Positions 55,509-64,000 of a DNA stretch of 64,000 nucleotides are shown here, one piece after another. The notes under the pieces were generated by a model that saw only the letters and a program-made list of their open reading frames with translations, was not told the DNA's origin and made no database searches. Both the position numbers and the translations under genes were made by a program. The first letter of the stretch is position 1. Every line of letters starts with the position of its first letter. The stretch comes from Saprospiraceae bacterium. Lineage in GTDB: Bacteria > Bacteroidota > Bacteroidia > Chitinophagales > Saprospiraceae. Location: contig JADJXG010000001.1 in assembly GCA_016715965.1 (NCBI GenBank), positions 1,803,501-1,867,500 of the forward strand, read 5' to 3'.

Positions 55509-58196
55509 TTAATTAATTTTAATTTTTGTTTTGTATCTTACTATAATTAATGCCGAGATTAGAATTAATGTTACCCCAATGACTAATGTAAACCATGAAA
55601 CATGATCATCTCCAAAACTCAGCACCAACTCCGAATCACCCGTTAGCACAAATCCCGCCCAAAAATGCGGGTGTCGCCATTCAAAGGACGCGTTTTGTAG
55701 ATAATTCAATTTGGCGTTGGCTAAAGCCGTCCCAACGGTTTGTCCGGACTTGAGATTTCTGTAAAAGTCTATCATGATTTGACTCGTAGATTGGTCATTG
55801 ACCGTCCAGATGCTATGGACCACCGAAGAAGTACCGGATTCAGTAAAGGCTTTGGCAATACTTCGGTTGGCGTCTCCAGCAATCCATTTTCCAAGTCCTG
55901 TTTCACAGGCACTGAGAACACTAAGATCCGAATGATGGTGCATCATGGCGATGTCTTCATAAAAAAGTTGATCCATTTCTAAGGCCAGATTGGTATTTTC
56001 TGAACTCATCACTGTATGTCCAGCAAAATGGAAGATTCTACATTTTTTTAGGGCTGTAATCAATTGATCTTTTGTTATTGATTCTGATCCATTTGGGAAG
56101 ACATCCAATTCTTTATGTATTTCCTCACATTCTTCCTGAGCATGTTTAAGATGATAGATCGATCCTCTTTCTACAGAGCTGATTGGATTTTCAGGATATT
56201 GCGGAGCAAGTATCAGGATTTCATTGGATTTAATTTTCCTTCTGCTTTTGCCTTTACCTTTGGGATAAATTCTGGAAAATCGATAGGAAATCTGATGTTG
56301 TTCTATTAATAATTTCTGATTGTTTGCGACAAAAGCTTCAAAAGGTAAATTGTGTAGTGTACCATCTGGGATTATGGTCAATTTTTTTGGTCCGTCTGTC
56401 GGCATGTCTGACCAGAAAAATTGATATAATTCATTCCATACCATTTTATTATGATTATCCTTTTGGGAAATAACGAGGTTCATGGTGTGGTACAATTTAT
56501 CCATCTGTTCTTTTGCTCCCAATACCACAAAGTTTTTTAAACCATTCAGCTCACTGTATCTAAATATATATCGGGAGCTAACAAAAAATTCAAGATAATT
56601 TGTAGCAGTATCCTTATCAAAAATATCATAGAATTTTTGATTTAATATTTTTTCTAGTTTAAGACGCAGTCCAGTAATACTAGCCGATTTATCATCATTG
56701 TTGATTCGTTCTTTCCATCGGCGTATTTGGCTGATGGTTTTATCAACTTCCATTCTTTCACTCTCAGAAAGCTCTTCAAAACGTGCATTGGTATTCCACC
56801 GATCATGGATTAGCTGACTCTTGGAATAATCCAGAAGATCTCTCAAATATCCCAATAATTCAGTATCATTTTGGATCTTTTGAAATTCAGCACACCAATC
56901 AAAAGTCCTCTCAATATAATGTCTGAGTTGTTGAAGAGAAAGTATCTTTGATTCTTCACCCAATATATCTTCAATGGTACTCTTAGAAAGATATCCTATC
57001 AATATTACAGATTGAATGGCCTTCTTTAAATTGCGAATGTCATTTGATTTTTGAAATCGAACATACTCGATTTGGCTTTTCAGATCAAATAATTCAACCA
57101 ATGTGTTTTCGCGATAAAGTATTTTTATATCGGGTAATTCAGGATTATTTTCTGTGGAGGGCAATAAAAGTTGAATTCCCAATTGGTAGAAATGATTAGC
57201 TGAATCAGGCCCAAATGCCCATAAAGCAGCCAGACCTAATTTGCAGTACAGTTTGGACTTTTCACGAACTTCGGTGTTGGAGACCTTCAGTAAATTTTGA
57301 ATGGACTCTTGATAAATCTGATATGCTTTTACATATTGATTTGACTTTAAATAGTAATCTGCCTTTAGACCATTCACTTCTACTAAATAGAGTTCATAAT
57401 TTTTTTCCAGTTTTATTTTGGGAAGTAAATTTTCGACTTGATAGAAAAACATGTCGAAAGCCTTCACAGAATCCTGAAGTAATAAATTCTTTGCTAAATC
57501 AAAGGTGTTGATAAATTCTCCATAACCATATTTAATATTCTGAGAATGTTTTATTCCGTGCAGAAAAATAGAATCAGACTGTTGCCAGTCAAGTTTGGTC
57601 CTGTAAAGTTTACCCAAATTACTATATACGCGACTTAATTTTTCTTCTTCCTGACATTCAATCAAATACTTGACAACTTTCCAGCCATAGTATTCAGCTT
57701 TCTCAAAATTATCAAGACGCGTAGCAATTGTGAGCAGGGGATTTTCTATGTACCAGCCATAATCATCCAATTGTTTTGGATCCTCCAAAAGCCAGTGAGC
57801 GCGTTCGTATATTTCAAAAGCACTGTAAAAATCTTGGGCTTTTCTATAGTTATTCGCTAAGCCCTGATAAGCCATTCTGAGTGACTTCCTGTCCTTTGGA
57901 TGTTGCAGTTTTTCTGCTCTTATGAACCACCATTTTAATGAATCCAACTGGTCAAGCCAAAGACTGGTGTCTGAGTGGTTAATTCGGTTTTGTGTCTTTT
58001 TCAACTCATTAATGTATTCTTCGGTACACCGATTTCCCCAGAGATTATCCAAATTGGCAAAACAAGGTCCTACATTTTGTCCAAGTAAAATGGGAGAAAG
58101 AAGAAAACAAAGAAAGAAGGACAGTACGCCCAACCGTATTTTACAAAGGACTGAAAAACAACTGACAAACCAAGTTGAAACACTCGAATGCAGCAT
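55509..58196 (-). CDS. TPR-CHAT caspase-like protease with signal peptide and C-terminal membrane anchor
   Basis: 895 residues from ATG 58196; an upstream in-frame ATG at 58334 would overlap the divergent sigma gene. N-terminal hydrophobic segment (LGVLSFFLCFLLSPILLGQ). Helical tetratricopeptide-like region, about 60-500 (AYQGLANNYRKAQDFYSAFEIYERA; YSNLGKLYRTKLDWQQSDSIF). C-terminal CHAT peptidase domain, about 560-860, with LTIIPDGTLHNLPFEAF, the catalytic His727 in FHFAGHT, Cys764 in LSACETGLG, GTSSVVHSIWTVND and the terminal HPHFWAGFVLTGD. A final helix (WFTLVIGVTLILISALIIV) ends in RYKTKIKIN. Topology implies TPR and CHAT domains outside the cytoplasm. Divergent from a sigma/candidate anti-sigma pair. 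Confidence 0.92.
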   Translation of the reverse strand: MLHSSVSTWFVSCFSVLCKIRLGVLSFFLCFLLSPILLGQNVGPCFANLDNLWGNRCTEEYINELKKTQNRINHSDTSLWLDQLDSLKWWFIRAEKLQHPKDRKSLRMAYQGLANNYRKAQDFYSAFEIYERAHWLLEDPKQLDDYGWYIENPLLTIATRLDNFEKAEYYGWKVVKYLIECQEEEKLSRVYSNLGKLYRTKLDWQQSDSIFLHGIKHSQNIKYGYGEFINTFDLAKNLLLQDSVKAFDMFFYQVENLLPKIKLEKNYELYLVEVNGLKADYYLKSNQYVKAYQIYQESIQNLLKVSNTEVREKSKLYCKLGLAALWAFGPDSANHFYQLGIQLLLPSTENNPELPDIKILYRENTLVELFDLKSQIEYVRFQKSNDIRNLKKAIQSVILIGYLSKSTIEDILGEESKILSLQQLRHYIERTFDWCAEFQKIQNDTELLGYLRDLLDYSKSQLIHDRWNTNARFEELSESERMEVDKTISQIRRWKERINNDDKSASITGLRLKLEKILNQKFYDIFDKDTATNYLEFFVSSRYIFRYSELNGLKNFVVLGAKEQMDKLYHTMNLVISQKDNHNKMVWNELYQFFWSDMPTDGPKKLTIIPDGTLHNLPFEAFVANNQKLLIEQHQISYRFSRIYPKGKGKSRRKIKSNEILILAPQYPENPISSVERGSIYHLKHAQEECEEIHKELDVFPNGSESITKDQLITALKKCRIFHFAGHTVMSSENTNLALEMDQLFYEDIAMMHHHSDLSVLSACETGLGKWIAGDANRSIAKAFTESGTSSVVHSIWTVNDQSTSQIMIDFYRNLKSGQTVGTALANAKLNYLQNASFEWRHPHFWAGFVLTGDSELVLSFGDDHVSWFTLVIGVTLILISALIIVRYKTKIKIN

Positions 58197-58277
58197 TGGG
58201 TTGCTTGTTTTAAAAATGGGTTTTGCGCTTAAAGATATTGCTTTTATTTTGTTTATAGGAAAATTCTTATATAAACA

Positions 58278-58285
58278 TATCTTTG
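58278..58285 (+). promoter_or_regulatory. -7 element TATCTTTG for the sigma gene
   Basis: Exact TAnnTTTG match 18 bp before the TTG 58303 start. It supports a start at 58303 or at TTG 58327. Confidence 0.55.
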
Positions 58286-58302
58286 TCTCCGGGTAACATA
58301 AG

Positions 58303-58911
58303 TTGCAGCCAAACACATATTCTGTATTGGACATACATCAAATTTACCGGCACATTAGGGGTTCTGTAGCAGATCGGGAAAGAGCCATTACCTGGCTTTA
58401 TCAAAACAAATCTCTTCAGGCAAGTGTAGCCTCTGTCGTGAAAAGAGGTGGTGGAACATCTGAGGAAGCCAAATTGATTTACCACGAGGTGATTGTCCAA
58501 TTTGTCCAAACGGTTTTCTCCAGATCAGATTTTAAAATAGAGTCAGATCTAACCGCTTATATGTTAGGGGTGGCAAGGTTTGTTTGGTTCAAAGAAGCAA
58601 AATCTAAAATCCGGAAAAATTTTGAGTCAATTGAACACCATGATCTAACTTTAAATTCTTCTACTAATATTGAAAGCGATTTAATTGGTGAAGAAAAAAT
58701 TAAAATGTTAGAATCAATATTGACAAAACTCGGAACCAAATGTAAAGAAGTACTGATGTATTGGTCACATGGATATAGCATGCAGGAGATTAGTCTCCTC
58801 CTAGGCTATAAGTCAGAAGGAATGGTTCGAAAAAAGAAGTGTTTGTGCATTGCAGAACTTTCATCTTTTATTAAGAGTCACCCTCATTTGTTAGAAACTC
58901 TCAAAATATGA
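58303..58911 (+). CDS. Sigma-70-like (ECF-type) sigma factor of the CHAT cluster
   Basis: About 202 residues from a TTG start; no ATG is available near the N-terminus. Region 2 equivalent: VVKRGGGTSEEAKLIYHEVIVQF and AYMLGVARFVWFKEAKSKIRKNF. Region 4 equivalent: LGTKCKEVLMYWSHGYSMQEISLLLGYKSEGMVRKKKCLC, with a clear helix-turn-helix. It belongs to a divergent ECF-like group in Bacteroidota with the GGG(T/S)xEEA motif. It overlaps the next gene by four bases (ATGA at 58908), the classic sigma/anti-sigma arrangement, and is divergent from the CHAT protease (106 bp apart). Confidence 0.85.
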   Translation: MQPNTYSVLDIHQIYRHIRGSVADRERAITWLYQNKSLQASVASVVKRGGGTSEEAKLIYHEVIVQFVQTVFSRSDFKIESDLTAYMLGVARFVWFKEAKSKIRKNFESIEHHDLTLNSSTNIESDLIGEEKIKMLESILTKLGTKCKEVLMYWSHGYSMQEISLLLGYKSEGMVRKKKCLCIAELSSFIKSHPHLLETLKI

Positions 58912-59627
58912 AAGAAGATTTACAATTAGCATTGGATTATTTGGACAATGTCCTCAGTCAAGAAGATAGACTTGCCTTTGAAAATCGTCTGAGCACCGAA
59001 CAAGAACTACGTTTACTTTTAGAAGATATAGAAAAATCCAAGCAACTATCCAGATATTTAATTGAGATTGAAACCAGGAATGTGTTGAATGCAATCCAAA
59101 AACAAAGGTCCAACACAAAATGGATGTATTGGTTGGCTGCTGCAAGTGTCGCTCTATTGATCTGCGTTCCTTTTTACTTAAAACATCAACCTAATATTGA
59201 GCCATCCAAACAGGAGCTATTTGCTCTGATGGTAGATCCCGCTCCTATGCAATTGAGGTCAGATAGCCTACTGATTGATGATTTGTCTGAGGCTATGCAG
59301 CACTATCAAAACAAGCATTACAATGTCGTTATATCTCGGCTCGAAAAATTGTCTGTGGATTCAATCTACTTTTTACAGTACCAAAGGTATCTGGCTCACG
59401 CTTATTTAAGGACGGAAAATTGGAAAAAGAGTGATAGCATATTTAGTATTCTATCTAATAATTCAGTTCTAGAAATTTCAATGGAGGCCATATACCATCG
59501 ATGTATTGTTGCTATAGCAATTAAAGATAAAACAAAGGCAAACGAACTTTTTCAAATTATTCAAGCATCTTCTCTAATTTCAAATTCAAATAAACAAGGA
59601 CTGGGAAAGTTGATCGGTGAAATTTAG
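58908..59627 (+). CDS. Single-pass membrane protein, candidate anti-sigma factor with TPR-like exterior domain
   Basis: 239 residues. N-terminal ~70 residues are cytoplasmic and helical (LALDYLDNVLSQEDRLAFENRLSTEQEL), similar to the anti-sigma/zinc-finger-like start of Bacteroidota membrane regulators, but with no cysteines or HxxxCxxC. One membrane helix at about 73-92 (WMYWLAAASVALLICVPFYL). The exterior part (about 110-239) has TPR-like helices (LSEAMQHYQNKHYNVVISRLEKL; LAHAYLRTENWKKSDSIFSIL). Translational coupling to the sigma gene supports an anti-sigma role; this is inference. Confidence 0.8.
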   Translation: MKEDLQLALDYLDNVLSQEDRLAFENRLSTEQELRLLLEDIEKSKQLSRYLIEIETRNVLNAIQKQRSNTKWMYWLAAASVALLICVPFYLKHQPNIEPSKQELFALMVDPAPMQLRSDSLLIDDLSEAMQHYQNKHYNVVISRLEKLSVDSIYFLQYQRYLAHAYLRTENWKKSDSIFSILSNNSVLEISMEAIYHRCIVAIAIKDKTKANELFQIIQASSLISNSNKQGLGKLIGEI

Positions 59628-59982
59628 GGTACTCATCGAAATTATATCGTATATTCGTCAAATTAGGCCAGCCTGGTTGCACCCAATACAACCTGTGAGA
59701 TGAATCTTTGCACCAGTCTATTGATGCTATCAGATTTTGCTTTAATAGGTATCACCTCACATAATTTCCAAAAACCAATAATTTAGGTTTGTATAATGGA
59801 TTCTATTATCGACGCCATTATCCTCAGTCTCCTAAATTTCATTTTTCCAAGCTCAGCTTTTAAAATTTCCAGGCAGGCATTACCTTTGCTTGAAATTGTC
59901 ATATCCATAGATGGTAGAAATAAAACCCTTCACCCAATGCACTTATTTATTGATCAATCTTATTTTGCAATAATCTAATCCT
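59628..59982. other. Intergenic region, no convincing gene
   Basis: About 355 bp. A TACCTTTG at 59881-59888 matches the -7 consensus and could serve the interrupted propeller gene, with a leader near 90 nt. A 60-codon open frame here has no family resemblance. Confidence 0.4.
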
Positions 59983-61386
59983 ATGAAATTGAATGTATAT
60001 TTTTCAAAAAGTCTTTTACGTATTATTTTAAGCATGATTTCGATTTACGTACCTGATGTCATTGTACTTGGCCAGGATATCACTTTTGAAAAACGCCTCT
60101 TATTCGATTTAAGTGAATCGAAGCGGTCGGTGATTCGTGTCAAACCTGATCTATTTATTGTTTTAACTTCAGAATCAAGACATCTATCCCCTTACTTTTA
60201 TTTAAGTTGGTATAACGATCAATTTGATACAATCCGACGCATACAATATGAATGGGAAAGATTTCAGGCCAATAGAATGGCATTACTTCCCAATAGTGAT
60301 ATTGCGATCATCGGTACAATTCATACAGAAAATACCACAAAGCTCGCTGATTATGGTGTGGTGTATTTGACAAAGAAAGGTGAGGTTAGATGGAAAAAAA
60401 CCTATGGAGGATCCGGTATTGACTCAGGTGAAAAAATATTATCTCTGGATGGAAAAATATTGATTGGAGGCAGTTCAGATTCAAACAAAAGCGGAGACAA
60501 GTCAGAAAATAGCAGAGGAAGATTTGATTATTGGTTTTTGACATTGGATTTGGATGGTAACAAAATATCTGATAAAACCATCGGCGGAAATCACGACGAT
60601 AGGCTAAGGTTCATGTTACCTCTAAAAAATAACAAATTCAAAATGGTTGGAAACTCGATCTCAGTTATCTCAGGTGAGAAACGAGTGGCCCAAAAAGGAA
60701 TGGGCGATGTCTGGGCTTTTACCATGGACACAAGCTGGAATATCACAAACCAAATCGCACTTGGAAATGAGTTTGAAAATAATCCCAGCAATGGCATCCT
60801 GGAGGAAAATAAAAGTTCAATGGTGCTGACCTACGACAAATACGAGTCCAATTCCAAAAATTTATAGATCACCCTTTCCAGAATAGACACAAATGGACAA
60901 ACGATTAAATCAAAGATCTTTAAAACTGATATGTCTGATGCAGCATCCAATCTGATTAAAACTTGCGATGGAGGCTATATAATTACTGCTTCGAGCAGTT
61001 CCGGTAAATTTGGAGACAAATCTGAAGGCGGATATGGGGGTAGAGATATTTGGATCATTCGCCTGGACAGAGATTGGAACATACTGTGGGATAAAACCAT
61101 AGGAGGAATAGTCACCGAATCATCGCCACTTTTATTTAAAATAAATAAACGCGAGTACTTCCTGGTATTCAGTTCGCAGTCTCCCCATTCGGGAAATTTG
61201 TCCCAGGAAAATCCTGATTACAAAATTAGCCCCTATGTGATCAAAATCACTGATAAATCCATTCCTAAAAATTGGTTTCAGGCATGGCGAAAAGGATGCA
61301 GCATATGCGAGTCCATTGATGAATTCATTGAAATGGAAAACTTGCTCAATCAAGTTACAGAAATTAGTGAATTATTTCCTGAGTGA
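59983..61386 (+). pseudogene. Exported beta-propeller protein interrupted by an in-frame TAG
   Basis: One frame of 468 codons broken only by TAG at 60865-60867: 294 residues before it, then ITLSRIDTNGQTIKSKIF and on to TGA 61384-61386. N-terminal hydrophobic signal-like segment (LLRIILSMISIYVPDVIVLG). Repeated propeller-blade motifs occur on both sides of the stop (GDKSENSRGRFDYWFLTLDLDGN; GDVWAFTMDTSWN; GDKSEGGYGGRDIWIIRLDRDWN), so the two halves belong together. In the blade motif the residue near the stop is often Trp, which fits a TGG-to-TAG change. The IS3 copy starts 30 bp after the stop. Function unknown. Confidence 0.8.
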
Positions 61387-61512
61387 AATAATTAATACCA
61401 CAAAGATATGAAGCCATGACATGGTACCAATAAATGGGACACTGATCTAATTTAGTTAAAAAATAAAATTAGTACACATTTTACCCCTGCGACAAAGATA
61501 AGCATTGCTCCC

Positions 61513-61585
61513 AAAATGTCAAGAGCAAGTCGAGTTCCGCCGGAAGAATACAGAATAAAGAGGTCGGCGGAACTCTTGACATTTT
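61513..61585. repeat. Nested inverted repeat in the 3' tail of IS3 copy 2
   Basis: Same structure as in copy 1: outer arms 61513-61525 and 61573-61585, inner arms 61532-61541 and 61566-61575. Confidence 0.8.
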
Positions 61586-61647
61586 GTCCGCAATAAGCTT
61601 GGTCCTCGTCTAAGGGTAAAAATGCAAAGTCATGTTTTGTTTCCATA

Positions 61648-62538
61648 TTAGTTGCAATGAGTGAATTGATTTTTCGAATAATAAATATTTTCAAATTCTA
61701 AGGGTGTATAGTATTGAATGGATGAATGCCTTCTGATTGTGTTGTAATAGCCATCTATGTATTCAAACAGAGTGAATCTTAATTGATCCAAATCATCAAA
61801 TACAGTACCTCTAATGCATTCGCATTTGAGCCTTGAGAAAAATGATTCGGCAATTGCGTTGTCATAAACTTCGTTTTTGCGAGTCATACTTTGTCTATTT
61901 CCTTTAATGGCATTTTTGAAATCTTTACTAGAGTACTGCGTTCCTCGGTCAGAATGGACAATCACACTTAATTTATTTTGGATGCATTTCAGTTTTGCTT
62001 TATTGAAGGCTGAAATAACCAGTTCGCTTCTCATATGAGTCTGAACATCCCAGCCCACTACTTTATGCAAATAAGTATCAATCCAAGTTGAAAGATAGGC
62101 CCATTGGCCATTCTTTAAAGGAATGTAGGTAATGTCACCAACCCATACTTCATTTGGTTTTTGCGCCTTTCCAAAATCAAGAAGTAAATTGGGTGCAGGA
62201 AATTTGGTCCCGGTGGAATCAGTTGTTTTTGGAACAAAACTCTTTGGCTGGATTGCTTTCAAATTTTGTTCCTTCATACATTTGCGAATCAAATGGCGGC
62301 TAACATTTTTTGAATATTTTACGGCTAATTCCATTTTAATTCTACGACTTCCATACCTATTCATATGAGAGTCAAATACGGATTTTATTCGGTCTCTTAA
62401 TCCCAAATGTTTAGTGGGAGAATCCCTCCTGTGGATAAAATGATACAAAGTATTCCTTGGAATATTCATCATCTTGCAAAGCTTGTTAGTAGGATACACA
62501 CCGCTTAGACTCTGGATAAATTCAGCTTTTGGTTTCAT
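61648..62538 (-). CDS. IS3 orfB, DDE transposase, copy 2
   Basis: 296 residues. N-terminal helical part with MNIPRNTLYHFIHR; HTH_21-like segment (RIKSVFDSHMNRYGSRRIKMEL). Integrase core with Asp in WVGDITYIPL, Asp in VHSDRGTQYSS and Glu in NAIAESFFSRLKCE, then YNTIRRHSSIQYYTPLEFE. Its ATG overlaps the orfA stop (ATGA at 62535-62538). The orfB frame is also open upstream to the A7 slip site (plus-strand T run 62565-62571), so an OrfAB fusion by -1 frameshifting is expected, as in IS3-family elements. Confidence 0.95.
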   Translation of the reverse strand: MKPKAEFIQSLSGVYPTNKLCKMMNIPRNTLYHFIHRRDSPTKHLGLRDRIKSVFDSHMNRYGSRRIKMELAVKYSKNVSRHLIRKCMKEQNLKAIQPKSFVPKTTDSTGTKFPAPNLLLDFGKAQKPNEVWVGDITYIPLKNGQWAYLSTWIDTYLHKVVGWDVQTHMRSELVISAFNKAKLKCIQNKLSVIVHSDRGTQYSSKDFKNAIKGNRQSMTRKNEVYDNAIAESFFSRLKCECIRGTVFDDLDQLRFTLFEYIDGYYNTIRRHSSIQYYTPLEFENIYYSKNQFTHCN

Positions 62539-62834
62539 GTCTGCCGGCTGAAAATGTTCAAGGCTTTTTTTAAAATATCCCTTTCCATTTCAACATCCCT
62601 TAATTTCTTACGGAGCTGTTCAAGTTCAGTATAAGGATTATTTGTTCCTGGCTGGACGGAAGCATTCCTGGTAATCCTGATTTGACTACGCCAATTGTAA
62701 AGCATTTGCTTACTAACGCCAAGAGAATCAGCTAATTCGCTAGCGTTCCTCCCGGATTCGAGCAAATGAATGGCATTAAGCTTAAACTCGGTATCGTACC
62801 TCCTCCTCCGATTGTTTGTCTTTGATTGATCCAT
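62535..62834 (-). CDS. IS3 orfA, copy 2
   Basis: 99 residues, identical to copy 1. DNA-binding helix-turn-helix (ELADSLGVSKQMLYNWRSQ) and coiled coil (ELEQLRKKLRDVEMERDIL). The slippery TTA AAA AAA GCC near its 3' end allows a -1 shift into orfB. Confidence 0.93.
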   Translation of the reverse strand: MDQSKTNNRRRRYDTEFKLNAIHLLESGRNASELADSLGVSKQMLYNWRSQIRITRNASVQPGTNNPYTELEQLRKKLRDVEMERDILKKALNIFSRQT

Positions 62835-62885
62835 AACACAAATTTAAGTTAGATTTGTGTACCATTTTCTTGGACCACTTCACCA

Positions 62886-63327
62886 ATTAATATTGATGAC
62901 TTCATTTATTTTAGTATTTTTTTTTAAGGATGAAATCTATAATAATACTAAGTGTAATTATAGAATAGTCCAGAGCCATTTTAGAATTTTACAATGCTTA
63001 ATGCCGCTAAACTATTTTCCAATTTATCGGAATATTTATTTTACCATATTGGGATAAAATATGGGATACGTCTAAAAATTGATAAATATATTCAGTGATT
63101 TGTTCAGAATATTTGGGTTTATTGGTAAATAAAAAAAATCTCTATTTAGGCATTAAGTTGTAGATTATATGGAAAATAATTTGAAACTCAATAAACTAAA
63201 TAGCATATAAATAATCAGATTAGATTCTTTTCGTTTTTACCATGTTCTTTATAACCATAATTTATTCCAAAATTATTTCAAAGAGAGAATTGAGCTGATT
63301 ACCTTTGGAAGTTAAATTGCCCTTTGT
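62886..63327. other. Gene-free region after IS3 copy 2
   Basis: About 440 bp, strongly AT-rich, with no family-like reading frame. It contains the -7 element TACCTTTG at 63300-63307 for the next gene. Confidence 0.5.
63300..63307 (+). promoter_or_regulatory. -7 element TACCTTTG for the PD40-propeller gene
   Basis: Exact TAnnTTTG match 21 bp before ATG 63328. Confidence 0.5.
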
Positions 63328-64000
63328 ATGAATTTTGTACGGACTCTAAAATCGACCATTGTTTTAAAATATCAAAAAAGCCAAAGACTGTTGAAAGTAG
63401 TTTTGGCCTCGATTTTCTTTTCTCAACTGGCTTTCTATTGGCCCGGCCCTATCGATAAACCCATTTTGTTTGTATCCCGCCAAATACCTTGTTGTGGTTC
63501 CGTCTATATGAAAGACGCAAAAGCATTACCCGGTATTGGAAATTTTTCTAAATACCAACTCGCGGCACCCGGATTTTTGTGTATTCTGCAACCCAATGGA
63601 GATATTGACACCTTGGTCAATGGTGGAAATCCAACGGACCATAGTTTGCACTTAATTGATATCAGTTCTCCAAAAATTTCTTACGATGCTAAAAAAGTAG
63701 TTTTTGCAGGATTGGAAAACGGCAACTACAGGGAAGGAAGTCTTTCTACCAAAAATGCCTGGAGGATCTATGTGATCAATATGGATGGATCAGGATTGCG
63801 ACAGATTACTTTTGACGAAATCCCATTGGATTTAAGTCAGTTTAACCCCTTGGCTACTGGTGTTTTAACTGGAGTAGATGACACCCATCCTGTTTGGCTG
63901 CCGGATGGTCGAATATGTTTCAGCAGTACAAGGTTTAGAGACATTGCCATGTATAATCTGACCAGAACGACCAATCTTTATGTGGTAGATGAAGATGGAA
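63328..64000 (+). CDS. Exported WD40-like (PD40) beta-propeller protein, 3' end outside the window
   Basis: Open from ATG 63328 to the window edge (224 codons seen). The N-terminal region has a hydrophobic segment (LLKVVLASIFFSQLAFYW) that could be a signal sequence, then DKPILFVSRQIPCCGSV. PD40/TolB-type blades follow: KISYDAKKVVFAGLENG, WRIYVINMDGSGLRQITFDE and DDTHPVWLPDGRICFSSTRF. The pattern resembles the middle region of hydrazine-synthase-alpha-like proteins, which are common in environmental genomes with unknown function. The C-terminal domains that would decide the family lie outside. Confidence 0.8.
   Translation, partial: MNFVRTLKSTIVLKYQKSQRLLKVVLASIFFSQLAFYWPGPIDKPILFVSRQIPCCGSVYMKDAKALPGIGNFSKYQLAAPGFLCILQPNGDIDTLVNGGNPTDHSLHLIDISSPKISYDAKKVVFAGLENGNYREGSLSTKNAWRIYVINMDGSGLRQITFDEIPLDLSQFNPLATGVLTGVDDTHPVWLPDGRICFSSTRFRDIAMYNLTRTTNLYVVDEDG

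Larger units (their letters stand above)
61417..62885 (-). mobile_element. IS3-family element, copy 2 (intact)
   Basis: 1469 bp, same orientation and nearly identical to 38513-39980. The only difference I found is one extra T at 62306-62311, which keeps orfB in frame. It contains orfA and orfB with a slippery A7 run, and the same hairpin-bearing 3' tail (61513-61585). It starts 30 bp downstream of the interrupted propeller gene. Target duplications are not visible at either copy. Confidence 0.93.

Noticed and set aside
59796..59978. 60-codon frame before the interrupted propeller gene
   Set aside because: No family resemblance, and it spans a candidate -7 element; probably chance.
38513..62885. 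Target-site duplications around the IS3 copies as proof of simple insertion or a composite transposon
   Set aside because: Flanks (GCGAT/GTTTG for copy 1, AGCCA/ATTAA for copy 2) do not match each other or across copies by eye, so the insertion history stays open.
1..64000. tRNA, rRNA or riboswitch genes
   Set aside because: No cloverleaf, rRNA segment or recognisable riboswitch (including fluoride near crcB or SAH near ahcY) was found on reading; a covariance-model scan would be needed to exclude weak cases.

Overview
The window looks like a chromosomal piece of a Bacteroidota bacterium, most likely of the Saprospiria/Saprospiraceae type. The evidence is many exact matches to the Bacteroidota -7 promoter element TAnnTTTG just upstream of genes, two proteins with type IX secretion (T9SS) C-terminal sorting domains, a long SecA of about 1100 residues, a zinc-cysteine-free Tgt, and a giant multi-domain secreted protein. 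This assignment is inference from gene content; no rRNA or tRNA gene was recognised in the window.

Layout. 1-1400 is mobile debris: an IS481-like transposase running off the left edge, a long imperfect palindrome, and the 3' remnant of a group II intron (maturase tail plus domains V and VI). 1417-6656 holds a small glycine-rich protein, pheS-hisS, a bestrophin-like channel and a PA0069-type radical SAM protein. 6886-17883 is a polysaccharide locus: two nucleotide-sugar dehydrogenases, then homologues of WbpE, WbpD, WbpB and WbpI (with WbpA first in the locus), a heparinase II/III-fold protein, two glycosyltransferases and a methyltransferase. Together the Wbp set would convert UDP-GlcNAc to UDP-ManNAc(3NAc)A. 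17977-21856 holds ahcY, a DUF2279 membrane protein and a TlpA-like thioredoxin. 22263-30447, on the minus strand, is a housekeeping run: secA, a SPOR-like protein, rodA, tgt, an LptF/LptG-family permease and an ECF sigma factor. 30762-37800 holds a T9SS-exported metalloprotease, a radical SAM/SPASM protein, pth with a downstream DUF2905 gene broken by an amber codon, a WecA/MraY-type transferase and crcB.

38513-62885 is an accessory region bracketed by two nearly identical 1.47-kb IS3-family copies in the same orientation. Between them lie a 4305-residue T9SS-sorted protein (PKD, HYR, Kazal, seven-bladed RCC1 propeller, SdrD-B-like and repeat domains), a stand-alone LytTR regulator, an unrecognised secreted protein, a TPR-CHAT caspase-like protease with a signal peptide and C-terminal membrane anchor, a divergent sigma factor and its translationally coupled single-pass membrane partner (a candidate anti-sigma factor), and a beta-propeller gene interrupted by an in-frame TAG. 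The right edge holds the start of another secreted WD40-like (PD40) beta-propeller protein.

The most interesting unit is the TPR-CHAT protease / sigma / membrane-partner cluster. Its predicted topology puts the protease domain on the same side of the membrane as the C-terminal domain of the candidate anti-sigma factor. That suggests, as inference, a protease-gated sigma pathway controlling surface proteins. It recalls the TPR-CHAT/sigma connection of type III-E CRISPR systems, but no cas gene or CRISPR array is present here.
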